A stretch of DNA of 64,000 nucleotides from Peromyscus leucopus (taxonomy: Eukaryota; Chordata; Mammalia; Rodentia; Cricetidae): contig NC_051066.1 of NCBI RefSeq assembly GCF_004664715.2, positions 76,977,147 to 77,041,146 on the forward strand, given 5' to 3'. Below, one piece after another: positions 1 to 10,899 of this stretch (position 1 is the first letter of the stretch; every line of letters starts with the position of its first letter). Both the position numbers and the translations under genes were made by a program. The notes under the pieces were generated by a model. It saw only the letters and a program-made list of their open reading frames with translations, had not been told where the DNA came from and searched no databases.

Positions 1-40
1 GCTATCAGCTCCAGTACCATGTGCTCATGCTCGCGCTCGC

Positions 41-71
41 GCTCTCTCTCTCTCTCTCTCTCTGTCTCTCT

Positions 72-139
<68 letters not shown>
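41..139. repeat. Compound microsatellite (CT)n(TG)n(GA)n
   Basis: About 25 nt of CT, 27 nt of TG and 43 nt of GA follow one another. They form the tail of the adjoining minus-strand B4 SINE. Confidence 0.95.
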
Positions 140-142
<3 letters not shown>

Positions 143-390
143 GGGGGTGCCAGCGGAAAACCTAGGATACCATCACTCAAGTGCCTCCTTCAGGTGCCTC
201 TACCATTTACACAAATTTCTCAGTGGCCTTGAACTTGCCAGCTAATCCATCGAGCTCGCTGGAATCTGCCTGTCTCCTGCTCTCCAGTACTGAGATCATG
301 AACGCTGGCTACCACTCTAGGTTTGTTTTATGTGGAACCTAAAACTCAACTAGTAAGTTGTCCTCACTAACAAGCCATCTCCCCAGCCCT
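140..390 (-). mobile_element. B4 (ID-B1 composite) SINE
   Basis: The right end, read on the minus strand, starts AGGGCTGGGGAGATGGCTTG, the ID/B2-type Pol III head. A degraded B1-like body follows, then the dinucleotide tail at 41-139. This is typical B4/RSINE structure. Confidence 0.65.
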
Positions 391-479
391 CAGTGCCAGG
401 ACCCTTACAATGTCCAACACTGTCCCGAGTTGAAGAACTCCCAACCTCCTGGGAGCACAGAGAAATGAGAATCAGACGG

Positions 480-640
480 CCCCAGTTGCAGTCTCAACTT
501 AACTACTAATAAACTGAGTAGGCTTGCTATTCTGATGCCTCAGGACTCAAGTTTTCATCTGTAAAAAGGAGAAAAATTTATAAAAATGTGGATTGTGGAT
601 TCAGTGTGATGGGTCACATTCAGCAACTTTTAAAGACATG
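480..640 (-). mobile_element. Weak MIR fragment
   Basis: TTTTCATCTGTAAAAAGGAG and the flanking pattern resemble the antisense MIR core (the TTTCCTCATCTGTAAAATGG motif). It is heavily degraded. The stretch 390-740 otherwise shows nothing recognisable. Confidence 0.35.
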
Positions 641-740
641 GAAGGGAACAGATTAGAATAAATCTAAATATATTAGGAACAGAAAGAGTATCTTTTAATT
701 CAGTTTTTATATAATATTCTAATCTGCAATTTAAATGTGA

Positions 741-1250
741 CCATTAAACAGATTTATTGAGATAAAATTCATACACTATTCAACTCCGCAATGTAAGGCA
801 GACAACTCAATGCAACCATCGCCACAATCCACTTCTGTTTCAAAAGCCCAGAGGGAAACTTTTTCACCACCATTAGTCCCTCCCCCATCCCCTCTACACC
901 CCCAGGACTTCTGGTCAACCTCCACTTACTTTCCTTCTCAATGGGTTTTCCTATTCTGGACATCCTCCACAACAGCATCATAGAAATGCATGGTCTTTTC
1001 TAACTGACTTGTTTCATTTACCAACTGTCAAAGGACACCCATCTTCAATACGTATCAGTGTTTTGCTCCTTTGTATGGATGAGTAACATTCCATTGCATG
1101 GATGTACCATACATTTATTATTCATTTAACAATATTATTTTATAGTATTATTTATCCATTCATATAACAATGGACACATTCACTTTGGGGTAAGTATGAA
1201 AGCTGCTGCTATGAACCATTCACATATGAACGTATAAACGTGCATCTGTG
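741..1250 (-). mobile_element. Ancient L1 (L1M-type) 3' fragment
   Basis: The plus strand reads TTTATTGAGATAAAATTCATAC, then CTATTCTGGACATCC, ATTCCATTGCATGGATGTACC and GCTGCTATGAAC. In that order these are the antisense of an old mammalian L1 ORF2 end and 3'UTR, so the element lies on the minus strand with its 3' end near 741. No reading frame remains. Confidence 0.75.
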
Positions 1251-1396
1251 GGGCACTGCCATAAAGTCTGAAGCCTATGAGCTACAGTGTAACAAGGACT
1301 TGCTACACCAGTGTGTATGTGTGTGTGTTGTGTGTGTTTTAATTCTGTTCATGATTTTTGCTTTCTGAACAGAACAAAGACCATGAATTCATGTCA

Positions 1397-1546
1397 GGCA
1401 TGTGGCATGGGCTTATGGCACACACCTTTAATCCCAGCACATGGGAGGCAGAGGCACGTGCATCTCTGTGTTCAAGACTAACCTGTCTACATATTGAGTT
1501 CCAGGACAGCAAAAGCTACCTTGTGAGACCCTGTCTTAAAAGCAAA
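1397..1546 (+). mobile_element. B1 SINE
   Basis: Recognisable B1 landmarks in order: CACACCTTTAATCCCAGCAC, GGGAGGCAGAGGCA, GAGTTCCAGGACAGC and GAGACCCTGTCTTAAAA. Confidence 0.85.
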
Positions 1547-1549
1547 CAA

Positions 1550-1730
1550 GCGCTGGGTGGTGGTGGCACACACCTTTAAACACTCAGGTGGCACACACTT
1601 AAGCACTCAGGAGGCAAAGGCAGGCAGATCTCTGGTCTACAGAGCTAGTTCCAGAACAGCTAGGGCTGTTACACAGAGAAACTGTCTAGAAAAACAAAAA
1701 CCAAAACAAACAAACAAAAACAAAACCAAG
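1550..1730 (+). mobile_element. B1 SINE with internal head duplication
   Basis: B1 head (GCTGGGTGGTGGTGGCACAC), then a second GTGGCACACACTTAAGCACTCAGGAGG copy about 33 nt later, then a normal B1 body and a CAAA-rich tail. The A-box region is duplicated. Confidence 0.8.
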
Positions 1731-2263
1731 CACTCAACAACAAAAGACCGTGACCTCAAGGCCCTGTTCCTGTTTACACAGCCCAAGGAATTACTGTAGC
1801 TAAAACAGCTAAGAATGGGTAATTTCAGAGAACTTCAGCCTCTGGCGTCTTCACTGTCAAATGGACTGAGACTGGAACAGTTCTAAGTCAAGAGGAGCTG
1901 TGGAACTCTCTAGGTAACAGGGTAATGGCAATGACCTTGCTCCCATCCCAACATGTAAGTTTCTGCATCACAAGGTTCAGACAAAGGGTGCTCACAAACA
2001 GCCCCACAGTCAGAGGCTTCCCTGCTAAAAGCACGTGTATGCAACACACACACACCTACTCAATTTATGCCTTCGCCATATGAAACGTGATTCCGACAAT
2101 CGCTGCTATCAAAGAGCTGATGTAAGGGGAGAGGCTGTCTCAGAAGCAGCTCTCACCACCAGCAAACCAGCATCAATAATTCAGCTGTTAACAGCGAGGA
2201 AACTAAAGCTCGGGAGAGACGGCTCTACAGGGGTCTGCAACACTGGGAACATCTCCTCCATGG

Positions 2264-2400
2264 CTGCCTTCTTCTTCAACACAGAGCGACCCCCTTCCCC
2301 ATTATCCGCTGCCTCCTTCCTCAACACAGAACGACCCCCTTCCCCATTATCCGCTGCCTCCTTCTTCGACACAGAGCGACCCCCGTCCCATTATCCAGAA
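2264..2400. repeat. Three tandem 45-bp repeats
   Basis: Three copies of a 45-bp unit carrying ACACAGARCGACCCCC and CCATTATCCGCTG. They begin near 2265, 2310 and 2355; the last is slightly shortened. The period is a multiple of three and the copies stay open on both strands (a 131-aa plus ORF from 2035 and a 63-aa minus ORF), but nothing else supports coding. Confidence 0.85.
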
Positions 2401-2449
2401 GAACCTCGCCATGGAGAAGATGCAGCATAACAAATTTGCAGAACCTGAA

Positions 2450-2945
2450 GAATAAATACAATTCCTATATGCCTGAAATTTACAGCCCTCACAAAGCCAA
2501 CAAAATATGATAAACCATTATAGGTTTTTCCTGTCGTCTCTGCCTTGGCCACAATTAATTTCACCATGTTCGACTATAATACGGAATGGAAAATATGAAG
2601 GCGGGAGATTTAGAGGCCTCATTGCTTTGCAGTGAATAAGCTTCTGCAGTATGGGGCCCTGGAGGTAAAAGAAGCAATAACGATAGGCCTCATTTTGAGG
2701 AACCATTTGTGTGCGTTTTCTGTTTTGCATCGTTAAGCAAGACAAAAGTGCCCGAAGGAAACCATGACAGCACTGGGCTATAGTCACTTGAAATCCAAAT
2801 GCCGGGCATATTCTGTAATGGAGATGCACGACAGCTCTCATATACACCCTAGAACGGTGCGAGCCACAGCTAAAAGCGGTGCATCACTGAAGGACAACAG
2901 AAATCGCTCTGGCTTTATTGACACAATAACCTCAGAGGCTTAAAA
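2450..2945. promoter_or_regulatory. Candidate conserved non-coding element
   Basis: About 500 bp without repeats or simple sequence, evenly mixed composition, several retained CpGs and AT-rich binding-site-like words (CACAATTAATTTCACC, TTGACACAATAACC). It looks like slowly evolving intronic regulatory DNA. The call rests on texture only, with no alignment. Confidence 0.3.
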
Positions 2946-3114
2946 GGACAGCACATTTTAGTTCCAAAGTTCCATGAAGGCTTTCCCAGACACTCTTCCC
3001 CCGAGAAGCAAAGGAAACTCACTTACTAGCATACTGTAATGGGAGCACTCTGTTGGTGTTTTGCCACGCTATTGGAGTGGGTAGGATGTAGTTCCCCAAG
3101 AAGATTCATTCACT

Positions 3115-3450
3115 GCCTAAGCTCCAAATACCTTCAACTGTGACCTTATTTGGAAAGAGGGTCTTTATAGCTAAAGCCTATGTAAAAAGAGTCATAACAG
3201 AATAGCTATTATCCCCATAAGGAAAGGAAATCTGGACACCCACAGAGTAGAATGGCATGGGAAGGTCAAAGCAGGAAGCCAGGAGAGAGACCTAGGAGGA
3301 GAGAGGAAACCAGGGGAAAGGCTGGAGTCTCCAGGAAAGTCAACCCTGCAAACCCCTTGATTTTGGACTTCCACTTCCCACAAATGTATTTAAGCCACCC
3401 AGTTCTAAGAATCTGTTATCGCACCCTCAGAAAACTAAAATAACTGAATC
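3115..3450 (-). mobile_element. MLT1-type MaLR LTR
   Basis: Landmarks of antisense MLT1/MST LTRs in order: TGACCTTATTTGGAAA, GGAAATCTGGACACCCACAGAG, CTTGATTTTGGACTTCCAC, TAAGCCACCCAGT and a closing GTTAT...AACTAAAATAA. Confidence 0.8.
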
Positions 3451-3575
3451 ATAACATAACCCTTGGTAACCCAGAGAACACGGCATTTGCATGCCTGTAT
3501 CCAACCACCCTGCTCTATAAATGGGAACACTGATAACTCAAGAAGAGTAAGTAGCCAGTTCAAAACCACAAAGAA

Positions 3576-3755
3576 AGCTGGGCGTGGTGGCACATTCCTT
3601 TAATATCAGCAATCAGGAGGCAGAGACAGCTGGATCTCTGTGAGTTTGAATTCAGCCTGGTCTACATAGCAAGTTCTAGGACAGTCAGAGTTACATAACA
3701 AGACCCTTTTAAAAAAATAAAATAAATAAATAAATAAATGAATAAATAAATAAAG
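3576..3755 (+). mobile_element. B1 SINE with (AAAT)n tail
   Basis: GCTGGGCGTGGTGGCACATTCC head, GGCAGAGACAGCTGGATCTCTGTGAG, GTTCTAGGACAG and an (AAAT)n tail. Confidence 0.9.
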
Positions 3756-3880
3756 CCACATAGTTAAAAGTAAAGGACTAGAATTTGGGTCTGAATTGCC
3801 TAATCATAAATGAAGCCCATACCCTCACTACAAACAGATCAGGAGTCTCCTTATGAGAAGGTTTAAAGACAATTCTTTTA

Positions 3881-4066
3881 TCCAGGCAGTGGTGACGCAT
3901 GCCTTTGATCCCAGCACTTGGGAGGCAGAGGTAGATGGAGCTCTGTGAGGCCAGCCTGGTCTACATAGCAAGTTACAGGACAACCAGAGCTATACAGAGA
4001 AATCCTGTCTCAGGCTGGGGAGGGGAGAGAAGAAGATGAAGGGGGAAGAAAGGAGGAAAAAGGACA
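3881..4066 (+). mobile_element. B1 SINE with purine-rich tail
   Basis: B1 body to about 4013 (CCAGGCAGTGGTGACGCATG ... AGAAATCCTGTCTC), then a GGGGAGAAGAAGA-type purine tail to 4066. Confidence 0.85.
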
Positions 4067-4545
4067 ATTCCTTTTAAAATGCAATGACTAGGCCAGCAAA
4101 ATGCAGGAATCTCTCATAACTAGTACTCAGTCCACCCCAGGGGGTAGAAACCATCTCTAGGCAGTTGCCTACATTGTCAAGACCATGAACAAAAACCTCA
4201 TTCAGTCACCATCTCATTTGCTAGATGCTAAGCTGGGACAGTCTGGTGTGAGAGGGACAAGGACCAAGACTTGATAATGAGGAACCCAAGCTTCAACCTT
4301 TTCACCTAGTTCTTAGCCCAACACGGCTCAATCATTCAGAGGCTGCTCACTCGCAGGGAACTCTGTGTTATCTGTGACAGAAAGCAGTACTTGCAGACTG
4401 ACCTTGGTACCTCTGCCTTTCCCAGGACAGGTGGGGCCATGAACCTAGTTCTGATCAATGCCATGTTGTGGAAAGTGATATGTGTTACTTAACAAAGTGA
4501 AGGACATAAAGGAACAGCATATAGCAGATCTTGCCGATGCTTTTC
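4067..4545. other. Unique intron sequence, nothing recognised
   Basis: No SINE, LTR or coding signal seen in this roughly 480-bp interval. Confidence 0.5.
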
Positions 4546-4547
4546 CT

Positions 4548-4757
4548 ACTTTGACACCGTTCCAGAAAGTGGAACCTCAATCAGCTGGCATCTTGTTGTT
4601 CCTTGGGTGGCAGGCCAGTGTCTCTTCTACTCTGCTCTTCTCTCTGTATCTCTGCTTGGATTTCCCACCTATCTCTAAGCTGCCTTGCCATAGGCCAAAG
4701 CTGCTTTATTTATTAGCCAGTGGGAGCAACACATATATTCACACTGTACAGAAAGAG
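4548..4757 (-). mobile_element. LTR-like repeat fragment (cricetid LTR family)
   Basis: The minus strand reads TACAGTGTGAATATATGTGTTGCTC, TGGCTAATAAATAAAGC, GGCCTATGGCAAGGC and GGTGGGAAATCCAAGCAGAG. This is the same module order as the 5' half of the LTR at 19082-19436. The family name is not certain. Confidence 0.55.
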
Positions 4758-5424
4758 ATCTCACAGAATAGGACTTTCTGAAGATTGGCATGGTACTAGT
4801 TAAAACTGCCTCTGGACCTTGTAACTCATAACTGTGGGTCCCCGAGAGAGGCAAAGATGGAAGATACTTTTGTGAGGTTCACTTTATAGTATGATGAGGG
4901 AATAGATTCTAGATTATTATACGGCTAAGGAAAGTAACAGAGGACAAGATCTGGAATCTCTTGTGTAGAAGGGTGATGTTTGGTAGGAGATGTATATTGT
5001 AGGAGTTTATGGAGAATACTGCACTTATGTGAGACACTCACATACACGCAGATCTGCTGGCTCTGAATCTATGCATGTGAGAAGAAATGCAGGCAAGACA
5101 GTCTTTGCCTCTTAAGGGGCCATCTGAGTGGAGCTGGATGCCAAGTATCTTTAGGAAGGAACATAATTCTAGAACATTTATATTCAATGCTTTAAGGAAG
5201 TTATAAGAGCCGATCTTCCCTCCATTTCTTCCTCCCTTCCTTCCTTTACGTGTAGATGTAAAGATGTCATTGTAAAGTGCTGCAAACTTCTTTCTTTGAG
5301 AATAATCTTGATGTTCAGGCTCAAAGGATGATATATATTTATCTTGGAATTCCACTATCATTTATGGTCAGAGATTCATGTAAGGATGTTTATTGGATCG
5401 TGTTTCAGTCAGGACACGGTAACA

Positions 5425-5670
5425 CCACAGCCATGTGGCAACACACAGATTAATAGAAATGGGTTAATTTAAGACGGAAGAGCTAGCTAGCAAAAAGCTT
5501 GAGCCATAGGCCATACAGTTTGTAATTAATATTAAGCCTCTGGGTAATTATTTTATCAGCAGCCGTGGACCGCAGGTGGGAGAGATTCGTCTGGACTGCA
5601 GGCCAGGTGGGACCAGAGAAACTTCTGGCTGTAGTACCAGGACTGAGCAAGGGATACCTCAAGGGCTCTG
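5425..5670 (+). mobile_element. LTR-like repeat, 3' half
   Basis: TAATAGAAATGGGTTAATTTAAG, AGAGCTAGCTAGCAAAAAGC, TTGTAATTAATATTAAGCCTCTGGGTAATTATTT and a GTGGGAGAGATTCGTCTGGACTGC end. The first modules match the 3' half of the LTR at 19082-19436. Confidence 0.6.
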
Positions 5671-5709
5671 AAGAAACACCCTCTCCTAGAATCCATTCAA
5701 CATGAAAAG

Positions 5710-5711
<2 letters not shown>

Positions 5712-5749
<38 letters not shown>
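5712..5749. repeat. Poly(A) tract of 38 bases
   Basis: Uninterrupted A38. Its length suggests it is young or unstable. No SINE or retrogene body ends directly before it. Confidence 0.95.
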
Positions 5750-5751
<2 letters not shown>

Positions 5752-6004
5752 TTAATTCTCCAGTCACCAATTCAAGGGAAAAAACACAGCATCAGGGAGC
5801 AGGATGGTACAGGAAGAACCAAGTGAAAGACAATGGCCTTCAAGATGTACTCTACAGTGATGTTTCAAGGGGCTACAGGAGGACCTAGAGACACCCCCCC
5901 CATCCAATCCCCACCTAGCCAAAGCAGTCCACACTGTTTTACACATTTGGCATTATGTAAAGGTTCCCTTGGACAGAGGGTCCCTTGATGCTGAAAAGTG
6001 GCTT

Positions 6005-6170
6005 GCCTGAATACGACTCAGCTCTCCTGTTGACTTTCAACCTGGCCAAGTTTCTTTGCCTCTTGAGGACCCAGACCCCCATCTATAAAGCAGGGTGAAA
6101 ACGCCACTTTCAGGCCTAGTCTGAGGATTAACCAAAATGAGCATAAAAAGGCTTGATATAGTTTAGACCG
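6005..6170 (-). mobile_element. MIR SINE
   Basis: Antisense MIR order is visible: ACTCAGCTCTCCTGTTGACT, CCTGGCCAAGTTTCTTTGCC, CCCATCTATAAAGCAGGGTG and CTGAGGATTAACCAAAATGAG. Confidence 0.7.
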
Positions 6171-6798
6171 TCAAACAAATGTTCTTTCTCTTCTCAGTAA
6201 GCAAAAACGCTGGCGGAGTAAGCCTGCTGCACGTGGGGCTGGAGATGTTTATCTTGTAATTAGTGTGAGGTCGCTTTATAAAATTCTTGGTGGGAGCCCA
6301 ACATCTCTAGATAAACCAGCGTGGCATGCTGTTTCCCCAAAAATGGAGAGATCCAATTTAACAAGTATTTAATGAGTACCAGGAAGACAGCAGATCTCTC
6401 ATCAAATAGAAAAGAAAAAAGAAAAACTCTCACAATTAGCACACCCTTCCTCTTCTTCCCTTAGCCAACAATACAAATAGAAAGATCATTAAAAAAATCT
6501 CAAAGACTGTCTTATACTGTCCAGCCACCAACCACCTGGAGACCTCCACAGTCACTGCACACAGGAACACTCCCTCCCCCTCGCCTTCCAGGTCAGCCTG
6601 GCACCTTCCAAGTCATCAGTCACTGCCTTTCTTGCCAAGCACCCCGTATGCACATCCCACCTGTGGCCTCTAGAACAACAGCTGCCGGGGCAGTGATGTG
6701 TGGTGGTCCCTCCCACTCCTGTGGCCTTCCTCTCGGCCTTTCAGAGTTCTCGCTCTGTCCACAAGGTCTGGGGACTCAAATGCCTCCCACTTTCCAGG

Positions 6799-7075
6799 TT
6801 TGCCATAACAAATCACCACAAGATGGGTGACTGAAACAACAGACATTTGTCCCCTCACTGTTCTAAAGGACAGAAGTAGAAGGTGGAGGTTTGAGAGGAC
6901 AAGTTCTTGCTGGAAGATCTGAGGGGTACAGACCCTTGCCTTTCTCTCTGGGGGTGCACAGGAATCTTGGTATAAAGGGATTATTCCGTTCTCTCTCGGC
7001 CTCCACCTTGACACTGATGCCTTCTCTGTGTGCCTGATCTTCCTTAAGGACGTTTGCAGTGGCTCCAGGGATCGC
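6799..7075 (+). mobile_element. MLT1-type MaLR LTR, 5' part
   Basis: TTGCCATAACAAATCACCACA, GGGTGACTGAAACAACAGACATTTGT and CCCTCACTGTTCTAAAGGACAGAAGT are the sense-strand opening modules of MLT1/MST LTRs. Confidence 0.7.
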
Positions 7076-7789
7076 CTGGGTAAGCCAGGAGGCTCTATGT
7101 CAACATTAGTTACTTTTCCCCCAAAATAAATCTTTCAAGTAGGCCATCATTTAATCTACTGCATGCCTCTACAGGGGGTAAGTATCGAATGAGGTGCAAC
7201 ACTCAATCCAGCCTCAGGCTTGAGCTGGCCTGTGCAGATTTTTCTAGATGGATAGAGGAAGAGAACAGTAACCAAAGCTGCTCAATAGAAATACGAAGCA
7301 AGCAAATATATTTAATGAAAGACTTCCAGTAGCCATGTTACAAAAAAGAACAAAGAAATGGGTAAATTCATTGTAGCAGTCTGTTATCCAGTGTGCCAAT
7401 ACAAGCACATGCAGTCTGTATCTCTGAATCACTCACAAAGGATGTGAGAAAGGTCCCAGGAATAATTCAAAAGGATCACCCAGGCACAGTCATACACAAG
7501 GTTGTCCCGGAAGATGTCCTTGGAAGAGGATTTGAACAGACAGGGGTGCCATGTTTCCAATGTTGGGGATGCTGTGGAGAGCGCAGAGCTATATACTACC
7601 TGCTAAGGATGAGGACAGGAAGAGGGACAGGAAGATGGCAGACCCCTGGGGCAGGTGGCAGCTCCTCCTGGGTGAATTTCTGAAAGGTTCCCTTCCCGAA
7701 AAACACACAGCTTGTTGAGTAGGTTACTTTGTGAAAATGAGCAAAAGATGTCTGTGGATGGTTGACCTCTCCTGAAAATGATGTGCTAG

Positions 7790-8128
7790 AGTCCTGAGCT
7801 ACAGATGGAGACAGGACCCTTACTGAGGTAGCCAGGTCAAAATTGAGTCATTGGGACATGCCAACCATATAGAAAGGGGAAATCAGGACACAGAGGTCAC
7901 AAGGCGACAACACTGTGAGTCCTGGAGGGCAGAGGCTCAGCTGCTTTGAGGACAAATCAAGAGGGGGCAAAGGTTGCCAGGAAACCAAAGCTGGGAAAGA
8001 AGTCAAACAGAGTCTCCCACACAGCCCAGAGAAGAAAGCAACCTTGACCTCAGACTCCCAGGCTCTGGAAACAAAGGAGAAGAACTTGCTGTTGCTTAGG
8101 CCACCGACATGTGCTACTTTATGACAGC
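7790..8128 (-). mobile_element. MLT1-type MaLR LTR
   Basis: Antisense MLT1 layout: AATTGAGTCATTGGGACATG, GGAAATCAGGACACAGAGGTCAC, CAACCTTGACCTCAGACTCCCAGGCTCTGGAA, TTGCTTAGGCCACC and GCTACTTTATGACAGCCCC. Confidence 0.7.
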
Positions 8129-8583
8129 CCCTTTCCAGCCAGTGCCCATACTTTGCTATGGGTCAACTTGACCTTGACCGTGGGACAAACCCTGGCAGGC
8201 CAGAGCAAAACCCACAGCAGAGGGATGAAGAAGTGCCAGTTATAAGGCCATGAGGCCAGGCAAGAATGACACTTCTTTTAGCTTGTAGTGTAAAAGCCAA
8301 GTGTGCAAACTATAGACTTTGACAATGCCTGAGACTCACCAACACATTACATTGACAGACCGAGCGAGAACGGCTGCCATAGCTCCTGCTAGGAGCTAAT
8401 GCTAGGGCAAGGCCAAGGTGGTGAGAGACGCCTCCACCCCCGAACTCCCTTGGTCTCGCTCCCGTGATGCTCTGTGCACCAATGGTGCCTTGACAAACTG
8501 CAGGCCAACAGATGGTCCTGCAGAAACTGACTTCACTTCCCTGGGAGCAGGCGAGGGTCACAGCAGCGGGACCATGTGAGTGG

Positions 8584-8790
8584 GACTGGGGAGAGAGCTC
8601 AGTTAGTGGAGTGCTTGTCTAGCAGCAGGAAGCCCTGGCTTTGATCTCCACGCTGCATAAACTGAGTGTTGTTAGTGCATGGCTGTAATCCCAGCAAGCA
8701 AGAGTATCAGGAGTTCAAAGCCGGCCTCAGTTACGCGGCAGGTTTAAGTTCAGCCTACGACACAAGAGATCCTATCTCAAAAAAAATGTC
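8584..8790 (+). mobile_element. RSINE1/B4-type SINE
   Basis: GGGACTGGGGAGAGAGCTCAGTTAGTGGAGTGCTTG head, GGCTGTAATCCCAGCA and GGAGTTCAAAGCCGGCCTCAG body, and an A-rich tail after ATCCTATCTC. Confidence 0.8.
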
Positions 8791-8831
8791 TAAGTAAACA
8801 TGAGAGAACATACTCTTAAAAGTATGAGTAC

Positions 8832-8990
8832 TGAGCCGGACACGTGGTGGTGCACGCCTTTAGTGCCAGCACTCAGGAGCAGAGCCAGGCAGATCTCTGT
8901 GAGTTCGAGGCCAGCCTGGGCTACAGAGTGAGTTCCAGGAAAGGCGCAAAGCTACACAGAGAAACCCTGTCTTGGAAAAAAAAAAAAAAG
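8832..8990 (+). mobile_element. B1 SINE (young-looking)
   Basis: Near-consensus B1 with the TTCCAGGAAAGGCGCAAAGC 3' module and an A13 tail. Confidence 0.93.
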
Positions 8991-9002
8991 TATGAGTACA
9001 AG

Positions 9003-9180
9003 GGGGCTGTAGAGATGGCTCAGTCTTAGGAGCACTGACTGCTCTTCCCAGGTTTGATTCTATTCCAAGTACCCACATGGCAGCTAATAACTATCTGTAA
9101 CTCCAAGATCTGACACACTCACATGCAGGTAAAACACCAATTCACACAAAATAAAAATAATTATTTTTCTAAAGTTGGGT
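9003..9180 (+). mobile_element. B2-family SINE
   Basis: GGGGCTGTAGAGATGGCTCAG head, AGCACTGACTGCTCTTCC, CCCACATGGCAGCTAATAAC and ATAAAATAAAAATAATTATT tail. Confidence 0.85.
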
Positions 9181-9186
<6 letters not shown>

Positions 9187-9218
<32 letters not shown>

Positions 9219-9393
9219 GAGGCCAGGCGGTGGTGGCGCACGCCTTTAATCCTAGCACTCGGGAGGTATCTCCAGGCAGATCTCTATGAGTTCGAGGCCA
9301 GCCTGGGCTACAGAGTGAGTTCCAGGACAGGCGCAAAGTTACACAAAAAAACCCTGTCTCCAAAAACAAAAACAAAAAATAAAAATAAAAAAG
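9187..9393 (+). mobile_element. A28 tract followed by B1 SINE
   Basis: A28 at 9187-9214, then a near-consensus B1 at about 9221-9340 with a (CAAAAA)-rich tail. The A tract was probably the tail of the B2 before it and the insertion target of the B1. Confidence 0.9.
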
Positions 9394-9504
9394 AGGATGA
9401 ACGCATTGGAACCAGGTATGTACCAACTATCAAGATGTAAGACCTCTATGAGGCATTTTCTGCGCTTAATATCAAGAGCCTAGTTCACTACTTTCCTTTT
9501 TTTA

Positions 9505-9650
9505 GAACAAACATTTCATTTAAACCTCAAAACCACCCACTGAGGTAGCTATTGCCTCCAATTCTGCAGATGAAGAAGAAACTGAGACCTGAACAGTTAG
9601 ATGACCAGGAACAAGGTCACACAGCTGGGTAACAAAGGACACTTCTGGTC
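9505..9650 (+). mobile_element. MIR SINE
   Basis: Sense MIR order: ATTTAAACCTCAAAACCACCC, TGAGGTAGCTATTG, TTCTGCAGATGAAGAAGAAACTGAG and AAGGTCACACAGCTGGGTAAC. Confidence 0.85.
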
Positions 9651-9814
9651 ACTGTAAAGCCCTCCTTCCCCTGTCTCAGCCTCCTCACTGTGCTCTGTAT
9701 GTGACCTAATAACTATGGGCATGAAGGGAAAAGGGAACAGAAAGTGCCAAGTCACAGTTATAGGTGACCACCGTCCCAGACACATTTTTCTATCTTTTTC
9801 TTTTCTTGTACTAA

Positions 9815-10135
9815 GTCCTCTGAGTTTCACTTTCCAAGGTTAACTGAGGTCCAATACAGTCTGAAAATATTAAATGGAAAATTCCAGAAATAAACAATTC
9901 CTAACACTTTAAATGGTGGGCTTGCTCAGATTAGCATGATGATCTTGGGCCATCCCACTCTGTCCTGCCTAGGTCCTAAACCATCCCTTCATCTTGCGTT
10001 TCCACTCTGTATATACCACCATCCATTAGTTGCTTAGTTGGTCTCATATCTATCTATAAGAATCTGGTACTATCTACTATTTCAGGCACTCAGGGTTCCG
10101 ACAACATGTCCCTTCAGATAACAGCAATTATTACG
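9815..10135 (+). mobile_element. Ancient Tigger-like DNA transposon remnant
   Basis: Contains TGAGTTTCACTTTCCAAGG, AATATTAAATGGAAAATTCCAGAAATAAACAATTCC, GATGATCTTGGGCCATCCCACTCTGTCCTGCC, CCATCCCTTCATC, CACTCTGTATATACCACC and CATTAGTTGCTTAGTTGG. In this order they match the opening of an old mammalian Tigger (Tc1/mariner) element. No transposase frame survives. Confidence 0.7.
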
Positions 10136-10339
10136 TACTAAATTCCCCCCATCCATATGAAAACTAAAATCCATAGAACACCTTCACTCACTGCCTTGGT
10201 GGCTCAGTAGTCGCCAGAGGCTCAACAGTAGCTTCCAAACTTGGGTTCCCAGACTGTTGAGAATGCCAGATATTCCCAACACCAGTTCAAAAACAGCAAC
10301 CAAACCTGTCCATTTGCCTAAATGTCAGGCAATCGACAT

Positions 10340-10540
10340 CTTTGTTCTTGGCTGAAACAAAAACAGGCTTGTGTGGTAACAACTGCTTCCTTCCACTGGA
10401 AACTCACAGCTATAAATATCCTCCAGTGCTGTTTTCACAATATGAATTATTATTTAATAACTGCGATTTGGTAACGGGCTCTTTCAAAACATCTGCTTCC
10501 TGGGAAGAATACCGTAAAAGAAGTTCTTAGCAGGGTTACA
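10340..10540. promoter_or_regulatory. Candidate conserved non-coding element
   Basis: Repeat-free AT-rich stretch containing CTATAAATATCC and TTATTATTTAATAACTGCG. Regulatory texture only. Confidence 0.25.
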
Positions 10541-10899
10541 GGGGGAGTAAGTAGACCAGGATTTACCAACACATTTGGAAGACTAGCAAACACCTTCGTG
10601 GGGCCCCACAGCAGAACTCAAGTTTATCATTAATAAAGTGACATGTTTCATAGTGTCGTTCTCCTAGACTGTTTAACAAAGTTCACATTCATTCATTAAC
10701 CTTCACAGTAGGGGAGCTAAAGGAGCCAGAATTTCCATTTTATATACATATAAAGAGACAGAAACACCATTTCCGAAAGGAATAACTCAAACTAACTGTC
10801 TAGTAAGCCAGAGGACTCGCTCAGAACAGCAGCACACTACTCTCACAAAGTCAGGCATGGGAAAAAAAGGTGATCAGTAACTCATCTCCATGGCTGGAC

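Noticed and set aside
7393..7683. 96-codon plus ORF considered as an exon
   Set aside because: No domain, no clear splice sites around it, and it lies between MaLR fragments.
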